Shown in pieces: positions 1-6,961 of a stretch of 11,526 nt of DNA. Positions within the stretch are counted from its first letter, which is position 1; each line of letters begins with the position of its first letter. Under the pieces are notes generated by a model. The model saw only the letters and a program-made list of their open reading frames with translations. It did no database searches and was not told where the DNA came from. The position numbers and the translations under genes were made by a program. The stretch is from JALWSI01 sp964569095 [NCBI: uncultured Aquificales bacterium] (lineage in GTDB: Bacteria > Thermosulfidibacterota > Thermosulfidibacteria > Thermosulfidibacterales), in contig CAZMTB010000085.1 in NCBI GenBank assembly GCA_964569095.1, positions 1-11,526 of the forward strand. The letters are read 5' to 3'.

Positions 1-4
1 CGTG

Positions 5-1429
5 ATGGCTGAGCAGAAACCCAAGAAGAAAGGTCTCAATCTCAACAGACTGGACATGCCAAGGCAGGACCCCAAGGTCCGTATCACCAACTTCAACGAG
101 GTGGCCTTGGGATACACCGCCGAGATGGCAATGGAAGAGGCAGAGAGATGCCTGGAGTGCAAGAAGCCCCTCTGCGTGGACGGGTGTCCCGCCGAGGTGA
201 AGATACCCGAGTTCATACACCTCATCAAAGAGGGTAAGTTCATAGAGGCCTCTTTGAAGATAAAAGAGACCAACGCCCTGCCCGCGGTGTGCGGGAGGGT
301 ATGCCCCCAGGAAGAGCAATGTGAAGAGGTCTGCGTGTTGGCCAAGAAGGGGGCTCCGGTGGCCATCGGCAGGTTGGAGCGCTTCGTGGCAGACTACGAG
401 GCTGCCCAGGGCGAAGCGGCAAAACCAGAGATAGCGCCCCCCACGGGCAAGAAGGTGGCTGTGGTGGGCTCCGGACCCGCCGGTCTCACCGTGGCCGCAG
501 ACCTGGCGGTTCTGGGACACAAGGTGACCATATTCGAGGCCCTGCACAAAGCGGGAGGAGTGCTCGTTTACGGAATCCCCGAGTTCAGGCTGCCCAAGGC
601 AATAGTGCAGCGCGAGGTGGACTACATCACCTCCCTGGGCGTAGAGCTGAAGACCGACGTGGTGGTTGGAAAGACCTTCACCGTGGACGACCTGCTAACG
701 GAAGAGGGATACGACGCCGTATTCCTGGGCGTGGGAGCAGGACTTCCCTGGTTCATGGAGATACCTGGAGAGAACCTCAACGGGGTCTACTCTGCCAACG
801 AGTTCCTCACCCGTAGCAACCTGATGAAGGCATACAAGTTCCCCGAGTACGACACCCCCATCTGCGTGGGCAAGAAGGTGGCTGTGGTGGGAGGCGGTAA
901 CGTGGCCATGGATGCAGTGCGTTCCGCCCTTCGTCTGGGGGCCGCCGAGGCCCACATCGTCTACCGCCGTTCCAGGGCCGAGATGCCGGCAAGGGCCGAA
1001 GAGATAGAGAACGCCGAGGAAGAGGGCGTGATCTTCAACCTGCTCATCAATCCCCTGGAGATACTGGGGGACGAGAACGGATGGGTTAAGGGAATGAAGT
1101 GCATCCGCATGGAGCTGGGAGAGCCTGACAGCTCTGGCCGCCGTCGCCCGGTGCCCATAGAGGGTTCAGAGTTCATCCAGGACCTGGACATGGTCATCAT
1201 GTCCACCGGTACCGCGGCAAACCCCCTCATCCCCAGCACAACCCCCGACATGGAGGTGAACAAGTGGGGTTACATCGTGGCCGACCCCAACACCTGCAAG
1301 ACCACCAAGAAAGGGGTGTTTGCCGGTGGTGACATCATCCGCGGAGCAGCAACGGTGATTCTGGCAGTGGGAGATGGAAAGACCGCGGCAAGGGAGATCC
1401 ACAACTATCTGACCACGGGAGAGTGGTAG
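5..1429 (+). CDS. gltA: NADPH-dependent glutamate synthase small-chain-type flavoprotein (GltA/NfnB family)
   Basis: This is an FAD- and NAD(P)-binding iron-sulfur oxidoreductase of the GltD/NfnB/dihydropyrimidine dehydrogenase family, about 474 residues. The N-terminal cluster domain carries cysteines at about residues 49, 52, 57 and 61 (CLECKKPLCVDGCP) and 96, 100, 106 and 110 (CGRVCPQEEQC). E125 in IGRLERF sits where relatives supply a non-cysteine cluster ligand. A first Rossmann fold (GSGPAG, about 155-160) binds FAD, a second (VVGGGNVAMDA, about 295-304) binds NAD(P)H, and VFAGGD near 438-443 is the C-terminal FAD motif. Length matches stand-alone homotetrameric GltA and also the large subunit of the bifurcating NADH-dependent ferredoxin:NADP oxidoreductase (NfnB). 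I chose ATG at 5 because a TGA at 3-5 would overlap it as an upstream stop; GTG at 2 is also in frame. dapL starts 7 bases downstream, so the two are probably co-transcribed. The family is sure; GltA versus NfnB is undecided because the upstream gene is out of view. Confidence 0.9.
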   Translation: MAEQKPKKKGLNLNRLDMPRQDPKVRITNFNEVALGYTAEMAMEEAERCLECKKPLCVDGCPAEVKIPEFIHLIKEGKFIEASLKIKETNALPAVCGRVCPQEEQCEEVCVLAKKGAPVAIGRLERFVADYEAAQGEAAKPEIAPPTGKKVAVVGSGPAGLTVAADLAVLGHKVTIFEALHKAGGVLVYGIPEFRLPKAIVQREVDYITSLGVELKTDVVVGKTFTVDDLLTEEGYDAVFLGVGAGLPWFMEIPGENLNGVYSANEFLTRSNLMKAYKFPEYDTPICVGKKVAVVGGGNVAMDAVRSALRLGAAEAHIVYRRSRAEMPARAEEIENAEEEGVIFNLLINPLEILGDENGWVKGMKCIRMELGEPDSSGRRRPVPIEGSEFIQDLDMVIMSTGTAANPLIPSTTPDMEVNKWGYIVADPNTCKTTKKGVFAGGDIIRGAATVILAVGDGKTAAREIHNYLTTGEW

Positions 1430-1436
1430 GAGAGAG

Positions 1437-2594
1437 ATGGAGTTTCCCTTAGCCCAAAGGCTCCAGAACCTTCCGCCTTACCTCTTCGCCGAGCTCGACG
1501 CAGCAAAGGCGAGGGAGGAGGCAAAGGGTAAGCAGATAATAGACCTCGGGGTAGGGGATCCCGACACCCCCACCCCGAGGCCGATCATAGATCGCCTGAA
1601 GAGGGCTGCAGAAGACCCCAAGAACCACCAGTATCCATCATACGACGGTATGCTCTCCTTCAGGCAGGCAGTAGCCAACTGGTACAAAAAGCGTTTCGGG
1701 GTAGAGCTTGATCCCAAGGGAGAGGTTCTAACCCTCATTGGCTCCAAGGAGGGCATAGGCCACCTGCCCCTGGCCTTCGTGAACCCAGGAGAGGTGGTGA
1801 TCGTATCGGATCCCGGATACCCCGTTTACGGAGGCAGCACCATAATGGCAGAGGGAGAACCCTATCCCCTCCTGCTGAAGGAGGAAGAGGGATACCTCCC
1901 GGATCTGGAGAGGATACCCCTTGACATCCTGAAGAGGGCAAAGATCATCTTCTTGAACTATCCCAACAATCCAACCGCCGCTGTCGCCCCCTTGGAGTTC
2001 TTCGAGCGGGCAGTGGACTTTGCAAAGGAGCACGGAATAATCCTGTGTCACGATGCCGCCTACAGCGAGATATACTACGAAGAGCCTCCCCACAGCATCA
2101 TGGAGGTGAAGGGCGCCAAGGAGGTGGCCATAGAGTTCCACTCGTTGTCAAAGACCTTCAACATGACCGGTTGGCGCATAGGAATGGCCGTGGGCAATCC
2201 ATCCATAATAGCCGGCCTCAAGAAGATAAAGACCAACGTGGACTCAGGTGCCTGCCAGTTCATCCAGGAGGCGGGAATAGAGGCCCTGGAAACCGAGCCC
2301 GGCCTGGCCGATCTGCGCCAGCTATACCGCAGGCGCAGAGACGTCTTCGTATCGGGACTACAGAAGGCGGGGTTCAAGGTGAAGGCCCCAAAGGCGGCTT
2401 TCTACGTGTGGTTCCCCGTTCCAGAGGGCGGCGGCACCTCCATGGAGTTCGCAACAAAGGCCCTGACGGAAGCAGGCGTGCTTCTCACCCCAGGAGTGGG
2501 CTTTGGAAAGGGCGGAGAAGGCTACGTCAGAGCAACCTTGACCGTAGGGGAAGAGGTACTGCAAGAGGCTGCGGAACGCTTAGCCAAGCTGTAA
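1437..2594 (+). CDS. dapL: LL-diaminopimelate aminotransferase
   Basis: This is a fold-type I PLP aminotransferase of 385 residues that converts tetrahydrodipicolinate directly to LL-2,6-diaminopimelate with glutamate as amino donor, a one-step shortcut to lysine and peptidoglycan. The sequence follows the DapL/DapC_direct subfamily closely: LPPYLFAELD near the start, DLGVGDPDTPTP (36-47), LIGSKEGIGHLPLAFVNPG (100-118), NYPNNPT (174-180), CHDAAYSEIYY (204-214) and FHSLSKTFNMTGWRIGMAVG (234-253). K239 is the expected Schiff-base lysine; D206 and Y209 contact the PLP ring and R247 the cofactor phosphate. The residue after NNPT is alanine where most relatives have glycine. ATG at 1437 is preceded by TAGGAGAG, which overlaps the stop of the upstream gene. 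A glutamate-linked oxidoreductase upstream fits the glutamate-dependent reaction. Subfamily assignment is from remembered consensus and is strong. Confidence 0.93.
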   Translation: MEFPLAQRLQNLPPYLFAELDAAKAREEAKGKQIIDLGVGDPDTPTPRPIIDRLKRAAEDPKNHQYPSYDGMLSFRQAVANWYKKRFGVELDPKGEVLTLIGSKEGIGHLPLAFVNPGEVVIVSDPGYPVYGGSTIMAEGEPYPLLLKEEEGYLPDLERIPLDILKRAKIIFLNYPNNPTAAVAPLEFFERAVDFAKEHGIILCHDAAYSEIYYEEPPHSIMEVKGAKEVAIEFHSLSKTFNMTGWRIGMAVGNPSIIAGLKKIKTNVDSGACQFIQEAGIEALETEPGLADLRQLYRRRRDVFVSGLQKAGFKVKAPKAAFYVWFPVPEGGGTSMEFATKALTEAGVLLTPGVGFGKGGEGYVRATLTVGEEVLQEAAERLAKL

Positions 2595-2603
2595 GGTACG
2601 CCT

Positions 2604-3167
2604 ATGCTACAAAGCAGAGTCAGAAGGTTAGCAAGGGGAGCGGTGCTATTACCGCTCCTCATCTGTGCCTCGTCCATGGCCTTCGGAGGAGTGATCCAAG
2701 AGATGGACGGAATATTCAAGTCCGCTCAGATACACTTCAACCTGGGAGATATGCACAAGGCGTTGGACATGTTCACCGAGCTGAGAAGGCGAGACTCCAC
2801 CTTCAGGGGGCCAGAGGTGCAGCTCTACATACCCATGTGCTACGAGGCAATGGCCAACCTGGAGCAGGCATACCAGGAATACAGGCGCTTTCTCGAGAGA
2901 TTCCCCGCTGCACCCAGCGCACCACGGGTGATGGTAAAGCTGATCGCCCTTGGAAAGGTGTTGGGCAAAAAGGGAGACATCAACGGCCTCACACAACGGC
3001 TATGGAAGGCCATCCAGAATGCCAGCGACAACGAGAAGGCCCCTCTTCTCTACGACCTAGCCCTCCTTGAGCGAACGGCAGGCGAGCTCAGCTCTGCAGA
3101 GCTCTTTGAGGAAGAGGTCAGAAAAGGATACCCACACTCGGTAGGATCCTTCTGGCTTTCCCATTAA
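2604..3167 (+). CDS. Exported TPR-like protein of unknown function
   Basis: The protein has 187 residues. It starts with a basic stretch and a hydrophobic segment (about residues 8-28, ending SSMAFGG) that looks like a signal peptide. From about residue 38 the sequence is helical with tetratricopeptide spacing: IHFNLGDMHKALDMFTEL, then YIPMCYEAMANLEQAYQEY followed by a RFP turn, and a third weaker unit near LLYDLALLERTAGELSSAE. This resembles small periplasmic TPR proteins of the YbgF/BamD-like group, but I cannot name a family. It follows dapL by 9 bases, with AAGG as a modest ribosome site, so it is probably the last gene of the first operon. Its C-terminus (HSVGSFWLSH) matches nothing I recognise. 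The export signal and TPR-like repeats are seen; any role as a scaffold is inference. Confidence 0.75.
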   Translation: MLQSRVRRLARGAVLLPLLICASSMAFGGVIQEMDGIFKSAQIHFNLGDMHKALDMFTELRRRDSTFRGPEVQLYIPMCYEAMANLEQAYQEYRRFLERFPAAPSAPRVMVKLIALGKVLGKKGDINGLTQRLWKAIQNASDNEKAPLLYDLALLERTAGELSSAELFEEEVRKGYPHSVGSFWLSH

Positions 3168-3198
3168 ACAGCCCTTCTGCAGGTTCTCAACCACTTCT

Positions 3199-3221
3199 AT
3201 CACGGCGGCAAAGGCCGTGAT
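3199..3221 (+). repeat. Stem-loop after the TPR gene, 8-bp perfect stem
   Basis: ATCACGGC at 3199-3206 pairs with GCCGTGAT at 3214-3221 around a 7-base loop. It lies 32 bases past the stop of the TPR gene and just upstream of a candidate -35 box. No T-run follows, so it is not a classical intrinsic terminator. It could stabilise the 3' end of the upstream message or pause RNA polymerase. Confidence 0.55.
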
Positions 3222-3230
3222 GGGCCATGG

Positions 3231-3258
3231 TTGACAGGTCGTCGAGTATGGGGATAGG
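3231..3258 (+). promoter_or_regulatory. Candidate sigma-70 promoter for the talC operon
   Basis: A perfect TTGACA at 3231-3236 is followed by a 16-base spacer and GATAGG at 3253-3258, which matches TATAAT at only 3 of 6 positions. Its place in the only sizeable gap of the left half, about 45 bases upstream of the transaldolase start, supports it. The weak -10 leaves it tentative. Confidence 0.45.
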
Positions 3259-3272
3259 GAGATTCCTCGACG
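3240..3272. repeat. Inverted repeat CGTCGAG/CTCGACG around the candidate -10 box
   Basis: CGTCGAG at 3240-3246 and CTCGACG at 3266-3272 form a perfect 7-base inverted repeat with a purine-rich 19-base spacer. It encloses the candidate -10 box. It may be an operator, or an RNA hairpin in read-through transcripts from the upstream genes. Confidence 0.4.
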
Positions 3273-3302
3273 CCGAAAAAGAGAGCAAAGAGAGGTGAGA
3301 TC

Positions 3303-3956
3303 ATGAAGTTTTTCCTTGATACGGCAGACGTCAATGAAATCAGAGAGGCCGCATCATGGGGGGTGGTGGACGGGGTCACCACCAATCCCACCCTGGTAGC
3401 CAAAACGGGCAGGCCCATGAGAGAGGTGATAAGGGAGATATGCTCCATAGTCGATGGTCCCATCAGTGCCGAGGTCCTCTCGCTAAAGGCTGACGAGATG
3501 GTGAAAGAGGCCAAGGAGTTGGCAGAGATACATCCCAACATCGCGGTAAAGATACCCCTGACAGTGGACGGGCTAAAGGCCGTTCACATGCTCTCACAGC
3601 TTGGGATAAAGACCAACGTCACCTTGGTCTTCTCAGCGCCCCAGGCCCTACTTGCTGCAAAGGCAGGCGCCACCTTCGTATCCCCCTTCATAGGCAGGCT
3701 CGACGACATCGGCCACGAGGGGATGGAGCTGGTGCGAGAGGTAGTGGAGATATTCGACGTGTCAGGGCTCACCACCGAGGTTATCGTGGCAAGCATAAGG
3801 CACCCCCGACACGTGGTAGAGGCAGCCCTAACGGGGGCCCACATCGCCACGGTTCCCCACAAGGTGCTCCAGCAGATGGTGAAGCACCCCCTGACAGACA
3901 TCGGGATAGAGAGGTTCCTTGCGGACTACCAGAAGGTGTACGGAAATCTCAAATGA
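3303..3956 (+). CDS. talC: Transaldolase, small TalC/FSA-like subfamily
   Basis: This single-domain class I aldolase barrel of 217 residues belongs to the short transaldolase/fructose-6-phosphate aldolase group. It moves a dihydroxyacetone unit between sugar phosphates in the non-oxidative pentose phosphate pathway, in the cytoplasm. The N-terminus [16 protein letters not shown] and [14 protein letters not shown] (23-36) are family signatures. K83 in NIAVKIPLT is the Schiff-base lysine, and SPFIGRLDD spans 127-135. E57 in ISAEVLS and F129 in SPFIG occupy the positions that separate transaldolase (Glu, Phe) from E. coli fructose-6-phosphate aldolase (Gln, Tyr), which favours transaldolase activity. 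AGGTGA lies 4 bases before the ATG. It heads a four-gene set, and its TGA stop overlaps the dtd start by four bases. Family is certain; substrate preference rests on two residues. Confidence 0.93.
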   Translation: MKFFLDTADVNEIREAASWGVVDGVTTNPTLVAKTGRPMREVIREICSIVDGPISAEVLSLKADEMVKEAKELAEIHPNIAVKIPLTVDGLKAVHMLSQLGIKTNVTLVFSAPQALLAAKAGATFVSPFIGRLDDIGHEGMELVREVVEIFDVSGLTTEVIVASIRHPRHVVEAALTGAHIATVPHKVLQQMVKHPLTDIGIERFLADYQKVYGNLK

Positions 3957-4408
3957 TAGCGGTGATTCAAAGGGTGAACCGTTCACGAGTCTCCGTGGAA
4001 GGTAAGACCGTAGGAGAGATAAAAAGGGGAATAACCGCCTTGGTGGGCGTTGCCCAAGGGGATACAGAGGAAGAGATGAGATGGGTAGCGGACAAGGTGG
4101 TGAACCTGCGCATCTTCTACGACCAACAGGGAAAGATGAATCTCTCTCTCTTGGACGTCCAGGGGGAGCTGCTAATGATATCCCAGTTCACCCTGCTGGG
4201 AGACTGTCGGAAGGGCAGACGGCCGAGCTTCGTCAACGCCGCACCTCCCCAAGAGGCACTGGAGCTCTACCAGCGCATGGTGGAGTACGTTAGAGACAAG
4301 TACCCCATAACGGTGGAGACCGGGGTGTTCCAAGCCCACATGGTGGTAGAGATAGAGAACGACGGCCCGGTAACCTTCATCATAGACTCACAGGAGAGAC
4401 GCGCATGA
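3953..4408 (+). CDS. dtd: D-aminoacyl-tRNA deacylase
   Basis: This 151-residue homodimeric enzyme hydrolyses D-amino acids (and glycine wrongly placed on tRNA-Ala) from tRNAs, protecting translation fidelity. The start [17 protein letters not shown] and the catalytic stretch [17 protein letters not shown] (77-93) are diagnostic. [10 protein letters not shown] near residues 137-145 holds the Gly-Pro motif that screens chirality of the substrate. Length equals the usual 145-150 residues. The ATG sits inside the stop of talC as ATGA and has no strong ribosome site of its own, so its translation probably depends on ribosomes finishing talC. Its own stop overlaps the next start in the same way. 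Confidence 0.95.
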   Translation: MIAVIQRVNRSRVSVEGKTVGEIKRGITALVGVAQGDTEEEMRWVADKVVNLRIFYDQQGKMNLSLLDVQGELLMISQFTLLGDCRKGRRPSFVNAAPPQEALELYQRMVEYVRDKYPITVETGVFQAHMVVEIENDGPVTFIIDSQERRA

Positions 4409-5049
4409 GATACGATAGAATCATTGTAGGCCCGTTAGAGGTGAACTGCTACCTGGTTTACGACGAGGAGTCCAAAGAGGGTGTTATCATAGATCCCGGG
4501 GGCGACCCCGAGGTGATAAAGAAGAGAATCGAGGCAATTGGCATGAAACCCGTTGCCATAGTGAACACCCACACCCACGTGGATCACATAGGCGCCAATG
4601 CGGACATGAAGGATGCCTATCCCGAAGCGGAGCTGATGGTTCCAGAGAAGGACCTTCCCCTGTTTCAGGCACCGAAGAATCCCATGCTCGTGATGATGTG
4701 CAGGGCGAAGCAGTCTCCTGAACCAGACAGGCTGCTCAACGAGGGAGACGAGGTGAAGTTCGGGAAAGAGAGCCTAAAGGTGATTGAGACTCCGGGACAC
4801 ACCGTAGGCTCCGTCTGCCTCTACTCTGAAGACGCAAAGCTTCTCTTCACGGGAGACACCCTTTTCGCAGGCTCTATCGGAAGAACCGACCTTCCCTTCT
4901 CCTCCGAGGCAGACCTGTTCCGCTCGGTACCCAAAAAGATATTCGTGCTCCCCGAAGACGTGGAGGTGCTACCAGGCCACGGGCCCTCCTCCACCGTGGG
5001 AAGAGAGAAGAGGTTCAACCCCTTCTTCAGCGGCGCACTCATCATCTAA
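4405..5049 (+). CDS. Metallo-beta-lactamase-fold hydrolase, glyoxalase II-like
   Basis: The protein has 214 residues and an intact MBL metal site: THTHVDH places H56, H58, D60 and H61, with H132 in PGHTVGS, D151 in FTGDTLF and H192 in LPGHGPSST. This set, the short length and GRTDLP (159-164) match the small YcbL/GloB-like hydrolases that cleave S-lactoylglutathione or related thioesters. The long C-terminal substrate domain of true glyoxalase II is missing, so the natural substrate is open. The N-terminal strands ([20 protein letters not shown]) are typical. AGGAGAG lies 6 bases upstream of the ATG, which overlaps the dtd stop (ATGA). It may clear reactive carbonyl adducts alongside the sugar-phosphate enzyme in the operon; that link is inference. 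Confidence 0.88.
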   Translation: MRYDRIIVGPLEVNCYLVYDEESKEGVIIDPGGDPEVIKKRIEAIGMKPVAIVNTHTHVDHIGANADMKDAYPEAELMVPEKDLPLFQAPKNPMLVMMCRAKQSPEPDRLLNEGDEVKFGKESLKVIETPGHTVGSVCLYSEDAKLLFTGDTLFAGSIGRTDLPFSSEADLFRSVPKKIFVLPEDVEVLPGHGPSSTVGREKRFNPFFSGALII

Positions 5050-5798
5050 TGCTGGTGATACGGTTGATCCACAGCGCCCTCTGGTGGGTCTGCAACGCAA
5101 TCATCGTACTGGTGGCAGGAGTGGTGGTGCCTGCCTCGAGGCCCTTTGACAAGAAGGAGAGGATCACCATGTTTGCAGCCTACTTCTGGGCCAAGACCAT
5201 GCTCTGGCTCGCAGGGTGCAAGATGGTCGTAGAAGGCAGGGAGTCTTTGGAGAAGACCGGCCAGTCGGTGCTCATCTGTAACCATCAAAGTTATTTCGAC
5301 ATATTTGTGGTGATCGCTCTCCTCGGAAGACCCCCCCACTTCCTGGCCAAGAAAGAGCTCTTCTCCATACCCATCTTTGGCCAACTCATGAGGATAGGAA
5401 GGGTGCTCGAGATAGACAGACAACGGCCCCTGGTAGCGGTAGCCACCATCAAGAAGGCCCTGGAAGAAGGATTCAATCGTCATGTGGTGATATTTCCCGA
5501 GGGAACGCGCTCTAAAGACGGGGTTATGCAACCCTTCAGAAGGAGAGGAATAACTCTATTGGCCGCTACAGGGCTGCCATTCCTACCCGTGGGAATAGGA
5601 AACAGCCGGGGCATAATGCCCAAGGGGAACTTCCTGGTTAGACCCGGGAAGATAGGAGTGGTCATTGGGGAACCCCTTCAGCCACCTCCAATCTCAGGAG
5701 AAGACCACCACGAAATGGAAGGGTTTATAGAGGAACTGTGGCAAGAGGTGCACACCCTACAACAGAAGGCCTCCAGACTGGTGGGATTGGAAGAGTGA
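5049..5798 (+). CDS. plsC: 1-acyl-sn-glycerol-3-phosphate acyltransferase (PlsC family)
   Basis: This 249-residue membrane-bound acyltransferase most likely makes phosphatidic acid from lysophosphatidic acid, the second acylation of phospholipid synthesis. A hydrophobic N-terminal segment (about residues 3-30) probably anchors it to the inner membrane. The four family motifs appear in order: NHQSYFD (78-84) with the H79 and D84 pair, GRVLEIDR (117-124), FPEGTRS (149-155), and LPFLPVGIGN (176-185) as the last block. FRRRG replaces the more common FKKG after motif III. The ATG uses the last base of the upstream TAA (TAATG) and has no clear ribosome site, so it is probably translated by re-initiation. 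A strong hairpin terminator begins at its last base. Other lysophospholipid substrates within the family remain possible. Confidence 0.9.
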   Translation: MLVIRLIHSALWWVCNAIIVLVAGVVVPASRPFDKKERITMFAAYFWAKTMLWLAGCKMVVEGRESLEKTGQSVLICNHQSYFDIFVVIALLGRPPHFLAKKELFSIPIFGQLMRIGRVLEIDRQRPLVAVATIKKALEEGFNRHVVIFPEGTRSKDGVMQPFRRRGITLLAATGLPFLPVGIGNSRGIMPKGNFLVRPGKIGVVIGEPLQPPPISGEDHHEMEGFIEELWQEVHTLQQKASRLVGLEE

Positions 5799-5824
5799 AA
5801 AGCCCCCTTTTATAAGGGGGCTTT
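5799..5824. terminator. Symmetric bidirectional intrinsic terminator between convergent genes
   Basis: An 11-bp perfect stem pairs 5799-5809 with 5814-5824 around a TTAT loop. The core is five C against five G, flanked by A/T pairs. On the - strand the stem ends in TTTT; on the + strand in TTT. It separates plsC (+, ends 5798) from khpA (-, ends 5832) and fits both transcripts. Confidence 0.92.
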
Positions 5825-5831
5825 CGACGCT

Positions 5832-6068
5832 CTATTCCACTATCTCCAGAATGTATCTCTTCTCCCTGTCCTTATTTGCTGCACCAACTATGGTTCTCAT
5901 GGCCTTGGCCCTAACACCCTCTCGGCCAATAACCCTTCCCAGGTCGTTTGGGGCAACCCTTAGCTCAAGCACGACGGTACGGGCACCATCTATCTCTGAG
6001 ACGCGAACCTCGTCGGGATTCTCTACCATAGCCTTTGCCATTATCTCCACCAGTTCCTTCATTCCCAT
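5832..6068 (-). CDS. khpA: KH-domain RNA-binding protein KhpA
   Basis: This small cytoplasmic RNA-binding protein has 78 residues and is nearly all one KH domain. The start MGMKELVEIMAKAMVENPDE and LGRVIGREGVRAKAMRTIV, with the GREG loop that contacts RNA, match KhpA. In Gram-positives the partner is KhpB, and the pair affects cell division and small-RNA biology. A TTG at 6086 would give 84 residues, but AAAGGAG (6077-6083 on the complement) lies inside that extension and sits 8 bases before the ATG at 6068. The resulting length also fits the family. In most bacteria khpA lies between rpsP and rimM; here it ends an apparent stress/envelope operon, 49 bases after the Dsb-like gene, and none of the ribosomal neighbours is in view. 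Confidence 0.92.
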   Translation of the reverse strand: MGMKELVEIMAKAMVENPDEVRVSEIDGARTVVLELRVAPNDLGRVIGREGVRAKAMRTIVGAANKDREKRYILEIVE

Positions 6069-6076
6069 TATGCCAT

Positions 6077-6083
6077 CTCCTTT
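6077..6083 (-). promoter_or_regulatory. Ribosome binding site that fixes the khpA start
   Basis: AAAGGAG on the - strand is 8 bases upstream of the ATG at 6068-6066 and lies within the longer TTG-initiated reading frame, which argues against that longer start. Confidence 0.8.
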
Positions 6084-6117
6084 CAAGTACCAGTATGATG
6101 TTCAAGTGTAGGCTTTA

Positions 6118-6936
6118 TTACTTTCCTTCGCTCTTCTTGTCAATAATTCTCTTCAATGCCACCTCGTTGGGGGCCCCGGTGAAGAGCTCCTTGCCAATTA
6201 TCAGGGTAGGAACCGCCCTTATCCCTAGGTTCTTACCATCTTCCCTGTCCCTCTTCAGCATCTCTGCAATCTCCTTCTTCTGAGGGCACTTTTCAGATCT
6301 TGGAAACTTCAAGTGGGGATCGTTGAAGAGGTAGTTCCAGTAGGCAGAGGGATCCTTCTCGTTGCGGCGGATACATTCTGCCTCCACCTCGGCCTTCTCT
6401 CCTCGTTCTCCGTGTACGTTGAAGTACTTAAGCCTCAAGAATATCTCGCCTTTGTCGGCAAAGGGCTTGAGGCTCTTGAGGGTCTTTATGCAGTAGGGAC
6501 ACAAGGGGCAGAAGAAGACCGTTACCGGTACTCCTTTGGGATTACCAAAGGTGGGGCTCTCTTTGAAGCTTATACCCTTCGTCTTCACCTCCTTGCCCTT
6601 GGGAAGCGAAAGTATACCTTTCTCGTAGGCCAGATCCTTAGTCTGGTCCTTTCCAGTAGCAAGCTCCATGTATCTGCCAAGAATGAAGTGCTTCTCGTCA
6701 GGGGCCAAAAAGATCACAGCCTGCTGTCCCCTGGAACCCTGCACCACCACCTCGGTCATTCCAGGAATCCTGGTGGATGGGATAGTACCCAACACCTTCA
6801 CCGGGCCGAAGATCTTGGAGAGCTTCGCCTCAAGCTCCTTCTTGTTCAGCTCTTTTCCCGCATTAGCCACGGCCCCCCACACCAGGAGGAGCCCCAAAAC
6901 CAACATCGCCAAACACTTAACCCGTCTCACCAACAA
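6118..6936 (-). CDS. Exported DsbC/DsbG-like thiol:disulfide oxidoreductase
   Basis: The protein has up to 272 residues with a clear signal peptide (about 1-26, hydrophobic core LAMLVLGLLLVWGAV, ending ANA-G). An N-terminal domain (about 30-130) could be the dimerisation arm of DsbC/DsbG-like proteins. The thioredoxin fold starts near 136 with VPVTVFF, then CPLCPYC (143-149), an overlapping pair of CxxC motifs. The cis-proline is P243 in RAVPTLIIG. By position the CPYC pair (C146, C149) is the likely redox site and C143 is extra; C188 and C217 are further cysteines. It probably forms or reshuffles disulfides in exported proteins. AGGAGAGG lies close upstream; TTG at 6936, TTG at 6933 and GTG at 6930 are all possible starts and only shift the signal peptide. 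It lies 25 bases after the secreted cysteine peptidase gene, a plausible client. Oxidase versus isomerase activity is undecided. Confidence 0.85.
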   Translation of the reverse strand: MLVRRVKCLAMLVLGLLLVWGAVANAGKELNKKELEAKLSKIFGPVKVLGTIPSTRIPGMTEVVVQGSRGQQAVIFLAPDEKHFILGRYMELATGKDQTKDLAYEKGILSLPKGKEVKTKGISFKESPTFGNPKGVPVTVFFCPLCPYCIKTLKSLKPFADKGEIFLRLKYFNVHGERGEKAEVEAECIRRNEKDPSAYWNYLFNDPHLKFPRSEKCPQKKEIAEMLKRDREDGKNLGIRAVPTLIIGKELFTGAPNEVALKRIIDKKSEGK

Positions 6937-6961
6937 ACCTCTCCTTTCTGCTCTTGATTTT

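Noticed and set aside
2045-3070. A 341-residue open frame on the + strand across the dapL/TPR junction
   Set aside because: It overlaps two well-supported genes in another frame, and its protein is rich in Arg, Gly, Pro and Gln with no domain; it is a frame shadow.
6313-6957. A 214-residue open frame antisense to the Dsb-like gene
   Set aside because: The opposite strand encodes a protein with a signal peptide and a thioredoxin-like active site; the antisense product has no recognisable features and no ribosome site.
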